A DNA stretch of 64,000 nucleotides from Psychrobacillus sp032154225 (GTDB lineage Bacteria; Bacillota; Bacilli; Bacillales_A; Planococcaceae): assembly GCF_032154225.1 (NCBI RefSeq), contig NZ_JALDYF010000011.1, positions 1-64,000 on the forward strand, in the 5' to 3' direction. Below the pieces are notes generated by a model, which worked only from the letters and a program-made list of their open reading frames with translations, was not told the DNA's origin and searched no databases. This document shows, one piece after another, positions 44,856 to 52,469 of this stretch (position 1 is the first letter of the stretch; each line of letters starts with the position of its first letter). Both the position numbers and the translations under genes were made by a program.

Positions 44856-45604
44856 TAAAAATTGATAATGTTAAAAAGTTCTATACTGATGAGGTAAAAA
44901 TAGGACCTTTGAATATTGAAATACCAAAAGCGGGTTTTACTTCTTTAATTGGACCAAATGGCGCTGGCAAGTCTACGACACTTTTGATGATTGGAAGACT
45001 TTTGGATATGGACGAAGGTCAAATTCAGGTGGCAAATATGGATGTTTCTGAATCCAAATCAAAAGACTTAGCAAAAATTTTGACTATCTTGCGACAAGAA
45101 AATCATTTTGTAACTAGGCTTACTATTAGACAACTAGTTGGATTTGGACGCTTTCCTTATTCAAATGGACGATTAACTAAAGAGGATGAGGTTATTGTTT
45201 CTAAATATATCGATTTTCTACAATTAACTGATTTAGAGAATAGATATTTAGATGAGCTTTCTGGTGGTCAAAGACAAAGGGCATATGTAGCGATGGTTTT
45301 GTGCCAAGAGACTGAATATGTACTTTTGGACGAGCCTCTGAACAACCTTGATGTTGCTCGTTCTGTTCAAATGATGGAGCATTTGAGACGTGCGGCTAAT
45401 GAATTTGGAAGAACAATTCTGACTGTTATGCATGATATAAATTTTGCGGCCAAATATTCTGATAGAATTTGTGCTATGAAAGATGGTCAAATTGCCGCTT
45501 TTGGAACAGTAGAAGAGATTATGGACCCAGAAGTTTTGACAAATATTTTTGAAACGAAGATAGAAATTATCGATGGTCCTTATGGGCCAATAGCTGTTTA
45601 TTAG
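44852..45604 (+). CDS. Siderophore ABC transporter ATPase
   Basis: The 250-residue ATPase energises uptake by the two permeases. Walker A is GPNGAGKST near residues 34-42, the Q-loop falls in ILRQENHFVTRLT, the signature LSGGQRQRAYVAM is near 136-148, Walker B is EYVLLDEPLNNLD near 155 and the switch His is in TVMHDINFAAKYSD near 191. The family is the FecE/FhuC type. ATG 44852 overlaps permease 2. It is the last gene of the Fur-controlled operon; no strong terminator follows. Confidence 0.92.
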   Translation: MIKIDNVKKFYTDEVKIGPLNIEIPKAGFTSLIGPNGAGKSTTLLMIGRLLDMDEGQIQVANMDVSESKSKDLAKILTILRQENHFVTRLTIRQLVGFGRFPYSNGRLTKEDEVIVSKYIDFLQLTDLENRYLDELSGGQRQRAYVAMVLCQETEYVLLDEPLNNLDVARSVQMMEHLRRAANEFGRTILTVMHDINFAAKYSDRICAMKDGQIAAFGTVEEIMDPEVLTNIFETKIEIIDGPYGPIAVY

Positions 45605-45622
45605 TTATAAAATTTTATTAAA

Positions 45623-45758
45623 AGAAGTATCTCAGAATATAAGTATACCAAAAAACTAATAGAAAATTAAATTATTTACTGTAACTTGCACAGATCATAA
45701 CAGCTATTCCGCTTGAAATGATTAGATGAACATTCAAATTGCTTATGAGATACTTTCT
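45623..45758. repeat. Inverted-repeat-flanked segment after the ABC operon
   Basis: AGAAGTATCTCA at 45623-45634 and TGAGATACTTTCT at 45746-45758 are inverted copies with a one-base gap, around about 110 bases without a gene. It could be a long-range RNA stem or a small decayed transposable element. Confidence 0.35.
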
Positions 45759-45802
45759 CTTGAGCTTCATAAATTATATAATCGGTTCAATCGATTTTAA
45801 AA

Positions 45803-45831
45803 TTGAGAATTATTTCCAATTATTATATATT
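45803..45831 (+). promoter_or_regulatory. Promoter with overlapping Fur-like box for the reductase
   Basis: TTGAGA at 45803-45808 and TATATT at 45826-45831 are 17 bases apart. TGAGAATTATTTCCA at 45804-45818 matches 11 of 14 defined positions of the Fur consensus and overlaps the -35, so the reductase gene probably belongs to the same iron regulon as the transporter. Confidence 0.55.
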
Positions 45832-45868
45832 AGATAGCGAAGATACATATAATTGAGGAGGATGTATT

Positions 45869-46585
45869 ATGCAAGTATATTGGACTAAAATAAATAAGAT
45901 TATTGAAGAAACGCCTGAGGTTAGAACGTATCTACTTGACTGTCCGCAAGACTTTACATGGGAAGAAGGTTCCCACACCCACTTTGCACTAGAGGGTTTT
46001 AATGCTGGAGATAAACCAAACCGCAGCCTGATTCGCCATATGTCAATTTCAACTTTACCGCATGAAGATGCGATAGGAATCACAACACGTATCAAAGAGC
46101 AATGCTCTGAGTTCAAAACGATTTTAAAAAATCTTGAAGTCGGTAATGAAGTAGCAATATTTAAAACACATTCAAATGTACCGCTGAAAAGAGAAGGTAA
46201 AAATGTTTACCTGTTGTCATCAGGTGTCGGTCTGGCAACTTTCAGACCGCTTGTACTTGATTATTTCAAACGTGCTGACAACGTCAATCGAATTCATTCC
46301 TTAAACATCGATTCATCGAAAGATTTCTTATTTACCGATATTTTTGAATCCGCACCTGATAAGAAGTTTACATCACAGTTCGTCGATAACCGTAAAGACT
46401 ACTATGAAGAAGTGAAAAATCTTACTTCAGACAATGATGGGCTCTTCTATGTTGTCGGCAGTGACGAATTCCTCGTGCAGAACATTGAAGTACTGCGTGA
46501 GCAGGGCATCAAGGCGGAACAGATTATGCTCGATAAGCATGAACAACAACTGACTGAGTTTTTATCATTCGAATTGTCAAATTAA
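45869..46585 (+). CDS. FAD/NAD(P)-binding oxidoreductase, ferredoxin-reductase fold
   Basis: The 238-residue protein has an N-terminal FAD-binding barrel (WEEGSHTHFALEG, and RSLIRHMSISTLPHEDAIGITTRI where RHMS resembles the flavin RxYS motif). A C-terminal NAD(P)-binding half follows (VYLLSSGVGLATFRPLVLDYF, then GLFYVVGSDEFLVQNI). It has no ferredoxin domain. Next to a siderophore transporter, and behind a Fur-like box, it probably reduces ferric siderophore inside the cell, but this is inference from context. Its richer use of CTG and GTC than the preceding ABC genes hints at separate acquisition. A GAGGAGG site precedes ATG 45869. Confidence 0.78.
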   Translation: MQVYWTKINKIIEETPEVRTYLLDCPQDFTWEEGSHTHFALEGFNAGDKPNRSLIRHMSISTLPHEDAIGITTRIKEQCSEFKTILKNLEVGNEVAIFKTHSNVPLKREGKNVYLLSSGVGLATFRPLVLDYFKRADNVNRIHSLNIDSSKDFLFTDIFESAPDKKFTSQFVDNRKDYYEEVKNLTSDNDGLFYVVGSDEFLVQNIEVLREQGIKAEQIMLDKHEQQLTEFLSFELSN

Positions 46586-47000
46586 GCTAGACAAAATATT
46601 CTATTGGTAAATACGAAATAAATGTTCCATTAACGGCGCTATTGGGGAATATATTCACGCAAACCAGAGTATTCGTGTAAATGTTTCAACCAATGATGAA
46701 AACACATGTCAAGTGCCTCCCTTGTTTGGAAAAATAAAACACCCCAACAGTTAGATTCCAACTGTTGGGGTTTCTTTTGCTAAATATAGGTGGTAAGTTA
46801 ATTGATTTAGAAGTTGTATTGCCTGGTGTAAACTTCGTGGAATTGAAAAAAACGCTGCTTTTAGAAAAGTATTTTTTGATCTTAAAAAAATATTACTATA
46901 TTTCGCAATTGGGGCGTTAATCGCATAATGTTGTTCCAAAAAAAGGGTCAAATTATTAGAATTAATTTAGAATATAAAGTGAATTGAGGTGAAGAACACA
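46586..47000. other. Intergenic region with one terminator
   Basis: Apart from the hairpin at 46738-46778 nothing coding is supported. The short frames on both strands have no ribosome sites. The segment at 46906-46936 (CAATTGGGGCG and following) resembles a family of short AT-rich intergenic repeats I have seen in Bacillales, without certainty. Confidence 0.35.
46738..46778 (+). terminator. Intrinsic terminator
   Basis: CCCCAACAGTT and AACTGTTGGGG form a perfect 11-base-pair stem followed by TTTCTTTT. It is about 150 bases after the reductase gene and is its likely terminator. Confidence 0.85.
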
Positions 47001-47180
47001 ATGAACAAATATCATAGATCCAGCTTATGGATAATTTTTATTGTCACTATGTCGTTGATTTTATCTACGTACTGGTTGAATTTAGAGTTTGGTTACGGAA
47101 TTATACTTTTACTCATAGTTGTTGGGTATGCTATTTATCTTAATTTTAAAGCACTTAGAAATGAACAAAAGGAAGAATAA
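47001..47180 (+). CDS. Small two-span membrane protein, unknown
   Basis: A 59-residue protein with a basic head (MNKYHRSS), two hydrophobic segments (LWIIFIVTMSLILSTYWL and GIILLLIVVGYAIYLNF) and a charged tail ending NEQKEE. I do not recognise a family. ATG 47001 is chosen because GAGGTG precedes it. The gene stands alone, with a terminator upstream and a long perfect hairpin downstream. Confidence 0.6.
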   Translation: MNKYHRSSLWIIFIVTMSLILSTYWLNLEFGYGIILLLIVVGYAIYLNFKALRNEQKEE

Positions 47181-47264
47181 GAACCTGCAAAGTTTACATA
47201 TTAAGTTGGAGTTGGGAACAAAAACTGAATAATAAACCTCGGATATTATAAAAATAAATCCATG

Positions 47265-47322
47265 GTAAACGTCAGATAGCGCCTTATCCTAAAGTCTGGA
47301 TAAGGCGCTATCTGACGTTTAC
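47265..47322. repeat. 25-bp perfect inverted repeat
   Basis: The two 25-base arms (47265-47289 and 47298-47322) are exact reverse complements around an eight-base loop, TAAAGTCT. Arms begin GTAAACGTCAGATAGC and include GCGCCTTATCC. No T run follows, so it is not a standard terminator. The GC-richness and perfection against an AT-rich background suggest a recent insertion or a structure under selection. Confidence 0.85.
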
Positions 47323-47419
47323 GATTGTGAAGAAGTTGATGAAAAGTCTCTGAAAACAGGTTTTTACCATTACATGAAATACATATATATAGGGTAAAAG
47401 CTAATAGGAGTGGAAATCA

Positions 47420-48700
47420 TTGGACAAACAAAATAGCAGATACAGATGGATTGTATTTGTTGCTGTATTGTTTACTTATTTGTTAATGGCGAGCCAACGA
47501 ACCGCTCCAGGATTGATTACGGACCAATTAATAAGGGATTTTAATGTAACAGCATCAACGATTGGGTTATTGACGGGTTTACAATTTCTTGTATACACTG
47601 GTTTGCAAATTCCTATGGGTATTTTAGCTGATCGTTATGGGCCAAACTCGTTTCTAATTATAGGTGCCTCACTTACTGGGTTAGGAACAATCATTTATAG
47701 TCTTGGTACACATGAATTTGTACTTTTTTTTGCTAGAATTCTTACTGGGGTAGGGGATGCGACCATATGGGTTAATATGGTTTTAATTTTGGCTGGATGG
47801 TTTCATACAAAAGAATTTGTTCGATTAATTGGTCTGGCAGGCATGACAGGAAGTCTTGGTTTCTTATTGGCGACAGTTCCTTTCTCTGCCTGGATACTTT
47901 TACTTGGTTGGAGGGGAGCATTTTTCTCAGTGGGAATATTGTTATGTTTTTGTGGCTGTCTCCTTTATTTTGTACTTATAAAAAAACCAAAAAGTATTTT
48001 TGTGGATAAACCGGTAATTGTAACAGAAGTGGGACAACGTGAAAAAACATTCGTTTTATTACGAAGAATATTTTCAAATCGGCAAGCATGGGCTCTATTC
48101 TTTTGTCATTTTGGAGTTGTCGGTGGCTATGTAGGGTTTATCAGTTCTTGGGCAGTACCATATGGGATGAGTATGTATGAAATGACACGCTCAGATGCAA
48201 GCCAGATGATTATGATTGGTCTTATCGGGGCACTTATTGGAGCTCCTCTAGCTAGTTGGATTTCAAGCCGGTTAGAAACGATAAAAAGGCCATATATTGT
48301 CGTTCATATTACTGTTTTATTGAGTTGGTTTTCCTTCTTATTATGTAATGGGCGCCCATCATTATATTTGCTAATTGTCCTTTTTTTTATCATTGGCTTT
48401 GGATTTGGAGCAAGTGCATTAACCTTTGCAGCTGTACGTCAATCTTTCCCAATAAAAGAATCCGGCATTGTTTCTGGGTTTGCGAATACGGGTGGCTTTC
48501 TTAGTGCGATATTGCTACCAATCATTTTTGGATATACATTGGATTATTTTCAATCTACTTCAGGTAATCAAGCTGATGGATACTACAATAGTTTCATCAC
48601 GCCAGTTATCTTTTCCATAATTGGCTTGATTGGAGTGATTCTATATAAGGAAAAGGGTCAGTTGCAGGACAAAAAAAGAAAATCCGTATATCCTAATTAG
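47420..48700 (+). CDS. MFS transporter
   Basis: The 426-residue protein has twelve predicted membrane helices of the major facilitator superfamily. Between helices 2 and 3 it carries MGILADRYGPNSFLIIGASL, a variant of the conserved DRxG loop, and helix 4-5 has RILTGVGDATIWVNMVLILAGWF. It resembles the nitrate/nitrite or sugar-phosphate/anion-type MFS groups in outline, but the substrate is unknown. Translation starts at TTG 47420 behind TAGGAGTGG. No partner gene is adjacent. Confidence 0.82.
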   Translation: MDKQNSRYRWIVFVAVLFTYLLMASQRTAPGLITDQLIRDFNVTASTIGLLTGLQFLVYTGLQIPMGILADRYGPNSFLIIGASLTGLGTIIYSLGTHEFVLFFARILTGVGDATIWVNMVLILAGWFHTKEFVRLIGLAGMTGSLGFLLATVPFSAWILLLGWRGAFFSVGILLCFCGCLLYFVLIKKPKSIFVDKPVIVTEVGQREKTFVLLRRIFSNRQAWALFFCHFGVVGGYVGFISSWAVPYGMSMYEMTRSDASQMIMIGLIGALIGAPLASWISSRLETIKRPYIVVHITVLLSWFSFLLCNGRPSLYLLIVLFFIIGFGFGASALTFAAVRQSFPIKESGIVSGFANTGGFLSAILLPIIFGYTLDYFQSTSGNQADGYYNSFITPVIFSIIGLIGVILYKEKGQLQDKKRKSVYPN

Positions 48701-48715
48701 CAAAAATAAATTGAA

Positions 48716-49035
48716 ATGCTCGTAATTATTGGTGGGACGCCCTATGTGAAAAATTATTTTTCGACTTTTAATAAGCAGTTTTCACCGATTATGGAAGGGC
48801 ATATTACGCACGAGGACATCAGTCGTTGGTTAAAGTGGCGTACGTTTCCGCCAACGCGTGTGAATGCCGATGAATTGCTGAGAGCTTTAGGACTTGGGGC
48901 GTTTAATCGTTGGGGATTGTTCGTAAGACGCATGGTGTGATGGCGGATGATGAAATATGGTTACGTTTCAAAGGAGAAGAGCATATAAGGCACCGGGATG
49001 TATGTTTGCGAAAAGATTTATACCATCCTAGTTAA
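48716..49035 (+). pseudogene. Gene remnant with a frameshift, possibly HipA-kinase-like
   Basis: The first frame encodes HITHEDISRWLKWRTFPPTR followed by VNADELLRALGLG and stops at 48940. Reading on in the next frame from about 48925 gives RKTHGVMADDEIWLRFKGEE to 49035, a natural continuation. The arrangement of WLK..R..P..R, an LL..LGL segment and G...DDEIWL faintly resembles the N-terminal region of HipA-like kinases, but this is weak. There is no ribosome site before 48716. The piece looks like a decayed gene fragment of slightly higher GC than its surroundings. Confidence 0.5.
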
Positions 49036-49167
49036 TATGTGAGAAATATTATAAAAGATGAGGCTTGGCTGATATTGCTTAAATAATTATTAAGGATGAA
49101 TCCCCATTAGAGGAATTCGTTCTTTTTTGTAGAAATAGACTTAAATGAATGTGAGGGAGTGAGTGAG

Positions 49168-49473
49168 GTGCAGGCTGAAGAAGTATGGGAAAGATTATTA
49201 GTTGAATGTAAAGATCGTCCGATGATGCTTCAAACTAAGACAGGCTTACATTTTAATTTAAAATCAAACGGAAAAAAATTAATTGCAACTGCATCAGAAA
49301 TAGAACCACCATGTAAAATCAGATTGCCACGACCTATTTATAAAGATAATTTTCTAAAAGTATTTCCCTATTATGAAAGGGTAAGATCTGGAGAAAAAGG
49401 ATTGAGCGGTGAAATACTAGCTAACACTAGAAATAGCGTGTATATTATGGCTGCAATTAAGCGTATTGGTTAG
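49168..49473 (+). CDS. Hypothetical protein
   Basis: A 101-residue soluble protein beginning MQAEEVWERLLVECKDRPMM. It has a central strand-rich part (LHFNLKSNGKKLIATASEIE) and a later part with LPRPIYKDNFLKVFPYYERVRSG. I do not recognise a family. GTG 49168 lies eight bases after GGAG; GTG 49159 is in frame but overlaps that site. It stands alone between a gene remnant and the BstA-like gene. Confidence 0.55.
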   Translation: MQAEEVWERLLVECKDRPMMLQTKTGLHFNLKSNGKKLIATASEIEPPCKIRLPRPIYKDNFLKVFPYYERVRSGEKGLSGEILANTRNSVYIMAAIKRIG

Positions 49474-49580
49474 AAATTTTCACATGTATTTCAGACATAG
49501 GGTACATTCGAAAGGTTTACAGCTACTGAGTCGATTGATATATTAAGTGTTAATACAGAATAGGGAAAAGGGGTTTGAAA

Positions 49581-50090
49581 ATGGATGTAAAATACCCAAT
49601 TGGAAAATTGCAAGTTCCTGAAAAAGTAACATTTGAACATATTCAAGAATGGTTAAAGGAAATCCAAACTTACACGATTAAACTAAGAGAAACGGTCGAA
49701 TCATTAAGTGATGAGGAATTAAGTAAAACGTATCGTGAAGATGCCTGGACAGTTCGTCAGCTCGTTCATCATATTGCAGATTCTCAGTTGAATATGTATC
49801 AACGTTTGAAGTTGACTTTAACAGATGAGAATCCAACAGTACCAGCTTGTGATGAAGAAAAGTGGGCTATTCAACCAGATACGAAGCTTCCTGTAGAAAG
49901 TTCTATTAAAATGTTAGAAGGTATAAATGAGCGTATCGTTTCTTTAGGACATAGTTTAACTGAAGAGCAGTTAAATCGGGTTTTTACTCACCAGATGAAC
50001 GGTAAAATAACAGTTGCAACAAAAGTTGCAAAATTAGCTTGGCACGAAAATCACCACTTAGCACATATAAAAATCGCATTATCAAAATGA
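49581..50090 (+). CDS. DinB-family bacillithiol transferase-like protein (YfiT/BstA)
   Basis: The 169-residue protein matches the YfiT group of DinB-fold metal-binding proteins, members of which act as bacillithiol S-transferases. It begins MDVKYPIGKLQVPEKVTFEHIQEWL in outline. The metal-binding triad is likely the His in RQLVHHIADSQ and two in LAWHENHHLAHI near the C-terminus. ATG 49581 is preferred over TTG 49575 given the AAAAGGGG site. The stop lies about 80 bases before the start of the T-box leader. Detoxification of electrophiles is the expected role, by family knowledge. Confidence 0.85.
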   Translation: MDVKYPIGKLQVPEKVTFEHIQEWLKEIQTYTIKLRETVESLSDEELSKTYREDAWTVRQLVHHIADSQLNMYQRLKLTLTDENPTVPACDEEKWAIQPDTKLPVESSIKMLEGINERIVSLGHSLTEEQLNRVFTHQMNGKITVATKVAKLAWHENHHLAHIKIALSK

Positions 50091-50159
50091 TGCAATATGT
50101 ATTGAATTTCATTTCAAAATAATGTAACATATAAAAAAATTCTATATATAAAGCTATGA

Positions 50160-50440
50160 AAAGAAGAGTAAGCATATATACTATCAGCAGAGACCTCTGG
50201 CAGCTGAAAAAGAGGGATAGGAAATGTGTTGAAACAAGTCTTGGAGCTGTGCATTGGATTTGTTTGCTATGAACAATGATGATGCAACGTATTCTCACGT
50301 TAACGAGATAGAGTATCACATGTGATTTATTCACAAAGTCGTACTTGATTAGGCTTCTGCAGCAATGTGGAGGTGAACTGGGGTGGCACCGCGATATGAC
50401 TCGCCCCCAAGATAAAAATCTTGGGGGTGAGTTTTTTTTA
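50160..50440 (+). promoter_or_regulatory. T-box riboswitch leader
   Basis: The leader shows T-box features in order. A Stem I region starts AGAGTAAGC at 50165, with AGAGAC and a distal hairpin CCTCT/AGAGG near 50190-50215. The T-box proper, GAACTGGGGTGGCACCGCG, is at 50375-50393 and a terminator follows at 50399. It should sense an uncharged tRNA and allow read-through into the MFS gene at 50476. The specifier codon is not secure; TGC (Cys) in GAGCTGTGCATT at 50245-50256 is one candidate. Confidence 0.88.
50399..50438 (+). terminator. T-box-controlled terminator
   Basis: ACTCGCCCCCAAGAT pairs with ATCTTGGGGGTGAGT around AAAA, followed by a run of eight T. The T-box sequence just upstream would form the competing antiterminator. 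Confidence 0.92.
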
Positions 50441-50475
50441 TTTTGTTTTACAAAAATAAAAAAGGAGTGGTGGAC

Positions 50476-51726
50476 ATGTCCAGATGGAAGTATCCGTTAA
50501 TGCTATTAGGAGGAATAGGAATTTCAAATGTGGGGGGATGGGTTTACCTCATCGCACTGAACTTAATTATTTTGAATGAAACAGGTTCTCCACTTGCAAT
50601 TGCCTTATTATATATACTAGGTCCAATTGCCACTATATGTTCGAATGCTTGGGCAGGTAGTTTAATTGATCGGGTAAATACACGACGACTAATGATGGGA
50701 TTAGACATTTTCAGAGCGCTATGTATTGCGTTAATTCCATTTTTACCTTCGCTTATTTATGTTTATATACTAGCGTTTATCATTAATATGGGAAGTGCTA
50801 TTTTTGAACCTACATCTATGGTTTATATGACTAAACTGATACCTGAAAAAGATCGCCAACGCTTTAATGCACTACGTAATTTTATCAACTCTTGTGGTTC
50901 ACTAATTGGACCTACCATTGCTGGGGTTTTATTTTGGATAGGTACTCCTTACACTGCGATCCATGTGAATGCAGTAGCTTTATTTATTTCGGCTCTTATT
51001 ATTATGATGCTACCTAATGTTGATGCAAGGCTCAAAGGGACAGAGAGGCAAAGTCTTACATGGGATATGATAAAAAATGATTTTCGAGTTGTTTTTAATT
51101 TCAGTAAGGACTATACGTATGTAACAAAGATATATTTATTATTTAGCGGAACTACTATATTTATGACTGCAATAGATTCTCTCGAGGCTGCATTTGCTAA
51201 AGGGGTACTTTCATTATCAGATCCTATTTATGGGTTTTTATTAACTGTATTTGGAGCAGGATTTATACTAGGTTCCATAATTAATTCAGTATTTTCGAAA
51301 CAGCTTGCAGTTAATCTTTTAATTGGTTTTGGTACGATTTTCACCTCAATAGGTTATATAGTGCTTTATAGTTCGAATGGCTTTTTTAGTGCAGGGCTAA
51401 GTGTATTTTTAATTGGGTTTGCTGTAACGTTTGCAAATACAGGGTATTTGACTTTCTACCAAAATCACGTTCCTGTGAGGATGATGGGAAGGTTCAGCAG
51501 TATCTTTAGTGTTATGGAAGCAGGTTTCATTATTGTTTTAACGGCATTAATAGGTTTAGCTGCTGAATTAACATCGATCCGTCTTGTGGGGATACTAGGT
51601 TCATTTGCCTTCTTTTTATTAGGGATAATGGCATTGAAAGCTGTACTAGGTACAAAACGGAAGAGATACTTTGAAAAACGAGTTTTAGATAGGGTTGCAA
51701 GTAGAGCGAGAATAGATGTAAGCTGA
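50476..51726 (+). CDS. MFS transporter under T-box control
   Basis: The 416-residue protein is a twelve-helix major facilitator of the MFS_3/EntS-like exporter group. It begins MSRWKYPLMLLGGIGISNVG and has AGSLIDRVNTRRLMMGLDIFRAL between helices 2 and 3 (in outline). ATG 50476 is chosen because AAAGGAGTGG lies before it. A T-box leader directly upstream means expression should rise when one tRNA is uncharged. That points to an amino acid or related compound as substrate, though this family is mainly known for drug and siderophore export. Confidence 0.82.
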   Translation: MSRWKYPLMLLGGIGISNVGGWVYLIALNLIILNETGSPLAIALLYILGPIATICSNAWAGSLIDRVNTRRLMMGLDIFRALCIALIPFLPSLIYVYILAFIINMGSAIFEPTSMVYMTKLIPEKDRQRFNALRNFINSCGSLIGPTIAGVLFWIGTPYTAIHVNAVALFISALIIMMLPNVDARLKGTERQSLTWDMIKNDFRVVFNFSKDYTYVTKIYLLFSGTTIFMTAIDSLEAAFAKGVLSLSDPIYGFLLTVFGAGFILGSIINSVFSKQLAVNLLIGFGTIFTSIGYIVLYSSNGFFSAGLSVFLIGFAVTFANTGYLTFYQNHVPVRMMGRFSSIFSVMEAGFIIVLTALIGLAAELTSIRLVGILGSFAFFLLGIMALKAVLGTKRKRYFEKRVLDRVASRARIDVS

Positions 51727-51766
51727 AGTTGAGGAATGAGAAATATTAGAAAAGATGAGGCTAGTT

Positions 51767-52420
51767 ATGAAAGTAGAAATAGAAAATACAGTAGTAAATT
51801 TTAATATTCAATATGGAAAAGGAAAAAAGCTGTCTATTCATATGGATTCGTTTGGTTTTCTAACTGTTAAAGCTCCGACAGGTACAAGTAAAGAACAGAT
51901 TGTTAGTGCAATTGAAAGTAATGGAACATGGATACTCGAGAAAATGCAAGCAATTGAAGTAGCTAGAGAAATCCCTAAAGCAAGAGAATTTCATGATGAA
52001 GGGAAGTTTTTACATCTAGGGAAAGAGTATTTCTTACATGAATTAATAGATACAGATGAGCTGGATGAAGAGACACTTAAAAAAAATCTCAAAAGGTTTT
52101 ATATTAATAGCTGCAAGAAAGTTGTAGGAGAACGGATAAAAATATATCAACAACAACTAAAAGTAAAGCCTAAAGTTATTGAAATAGTAGAATCTAAAAC
52201 AAAGTGGGGCAGTTGTAGCTCAGATAGGAAGCTCACGTTTAATTATCGATTAGCTATGGCTCCCATCGAAGTCATCGATTATGTGGTCATCCATGAATTA
52301 TGTCATTTAGCTCATATGAATCATGATCGCTCATTCTGGAGACGTGTTGGAAGTATAATGCCGGATTATAAAGAAAAAGAAGCATATTTAGCAAAGCACG
52401 GACAATCTATGACATTTTAA
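51767..52420 (+). CDS. YgjP-like zinc metallopeptidase domain protein
   Basis: The 217-residue protein carries the YgjP-type (M48-related) metallopeptidase domain. The zinc motif is VVIHELCHLAHMNHDRSFWRRV near residues 171-192, with the HExxH pair and downstream His-Asp, and the preceding SKTKWGSCSSDRKLTFNYRL is characteristic. ATG 51767 is preferred over ATG 51755, which lies in the AAGATGAGG ribosome-site region. The E. coli member YgjP is often called an UTP pyrophosphatase-like or SprT-like protein; the role here is unknown. It follows the T-box MFS gene by about 40 bases and may share its transcript. Confidence 0.88.
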   Translation: MKVEIENTVVNFNIQYGKGKKLSIHMDSFGFLTVKAPTGTSKEQIVSAIESNGTWILEKMQAIEVAREIPKAREFHDEGKFLHLGKEYFLHELIDTDELDEETLKKNLKRFYINSCKKVVGERIKIYQQQLKVKPKVIEIVESKTKWGSCSSDRKLTFNYRLAMAPIEVIDYVVIHELCHLAHMNHDRSFWRRVGSIMPDYKEKEAYLAKHGQSMTF

Positions 52421-52469
52421 TGAAATAAAGGAAGGGGGCTCAAACGATCATTGTTTGGAGCCCCTTTCA

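Noticed and set aside
46751..46951. 66-codon minus-strand frame after the reductase gene
   Set aside because: It begins without a ribosome site and ends in the terminator hairpin; there is no sign of selection for coding.
50245..50256. Firm assignment of the T-box specifier as TGC (cysteine)
   Set aside because: The pairing of Stem I could not be closed convincingly by hand, so this is only a candidate; other triplets remain possible.
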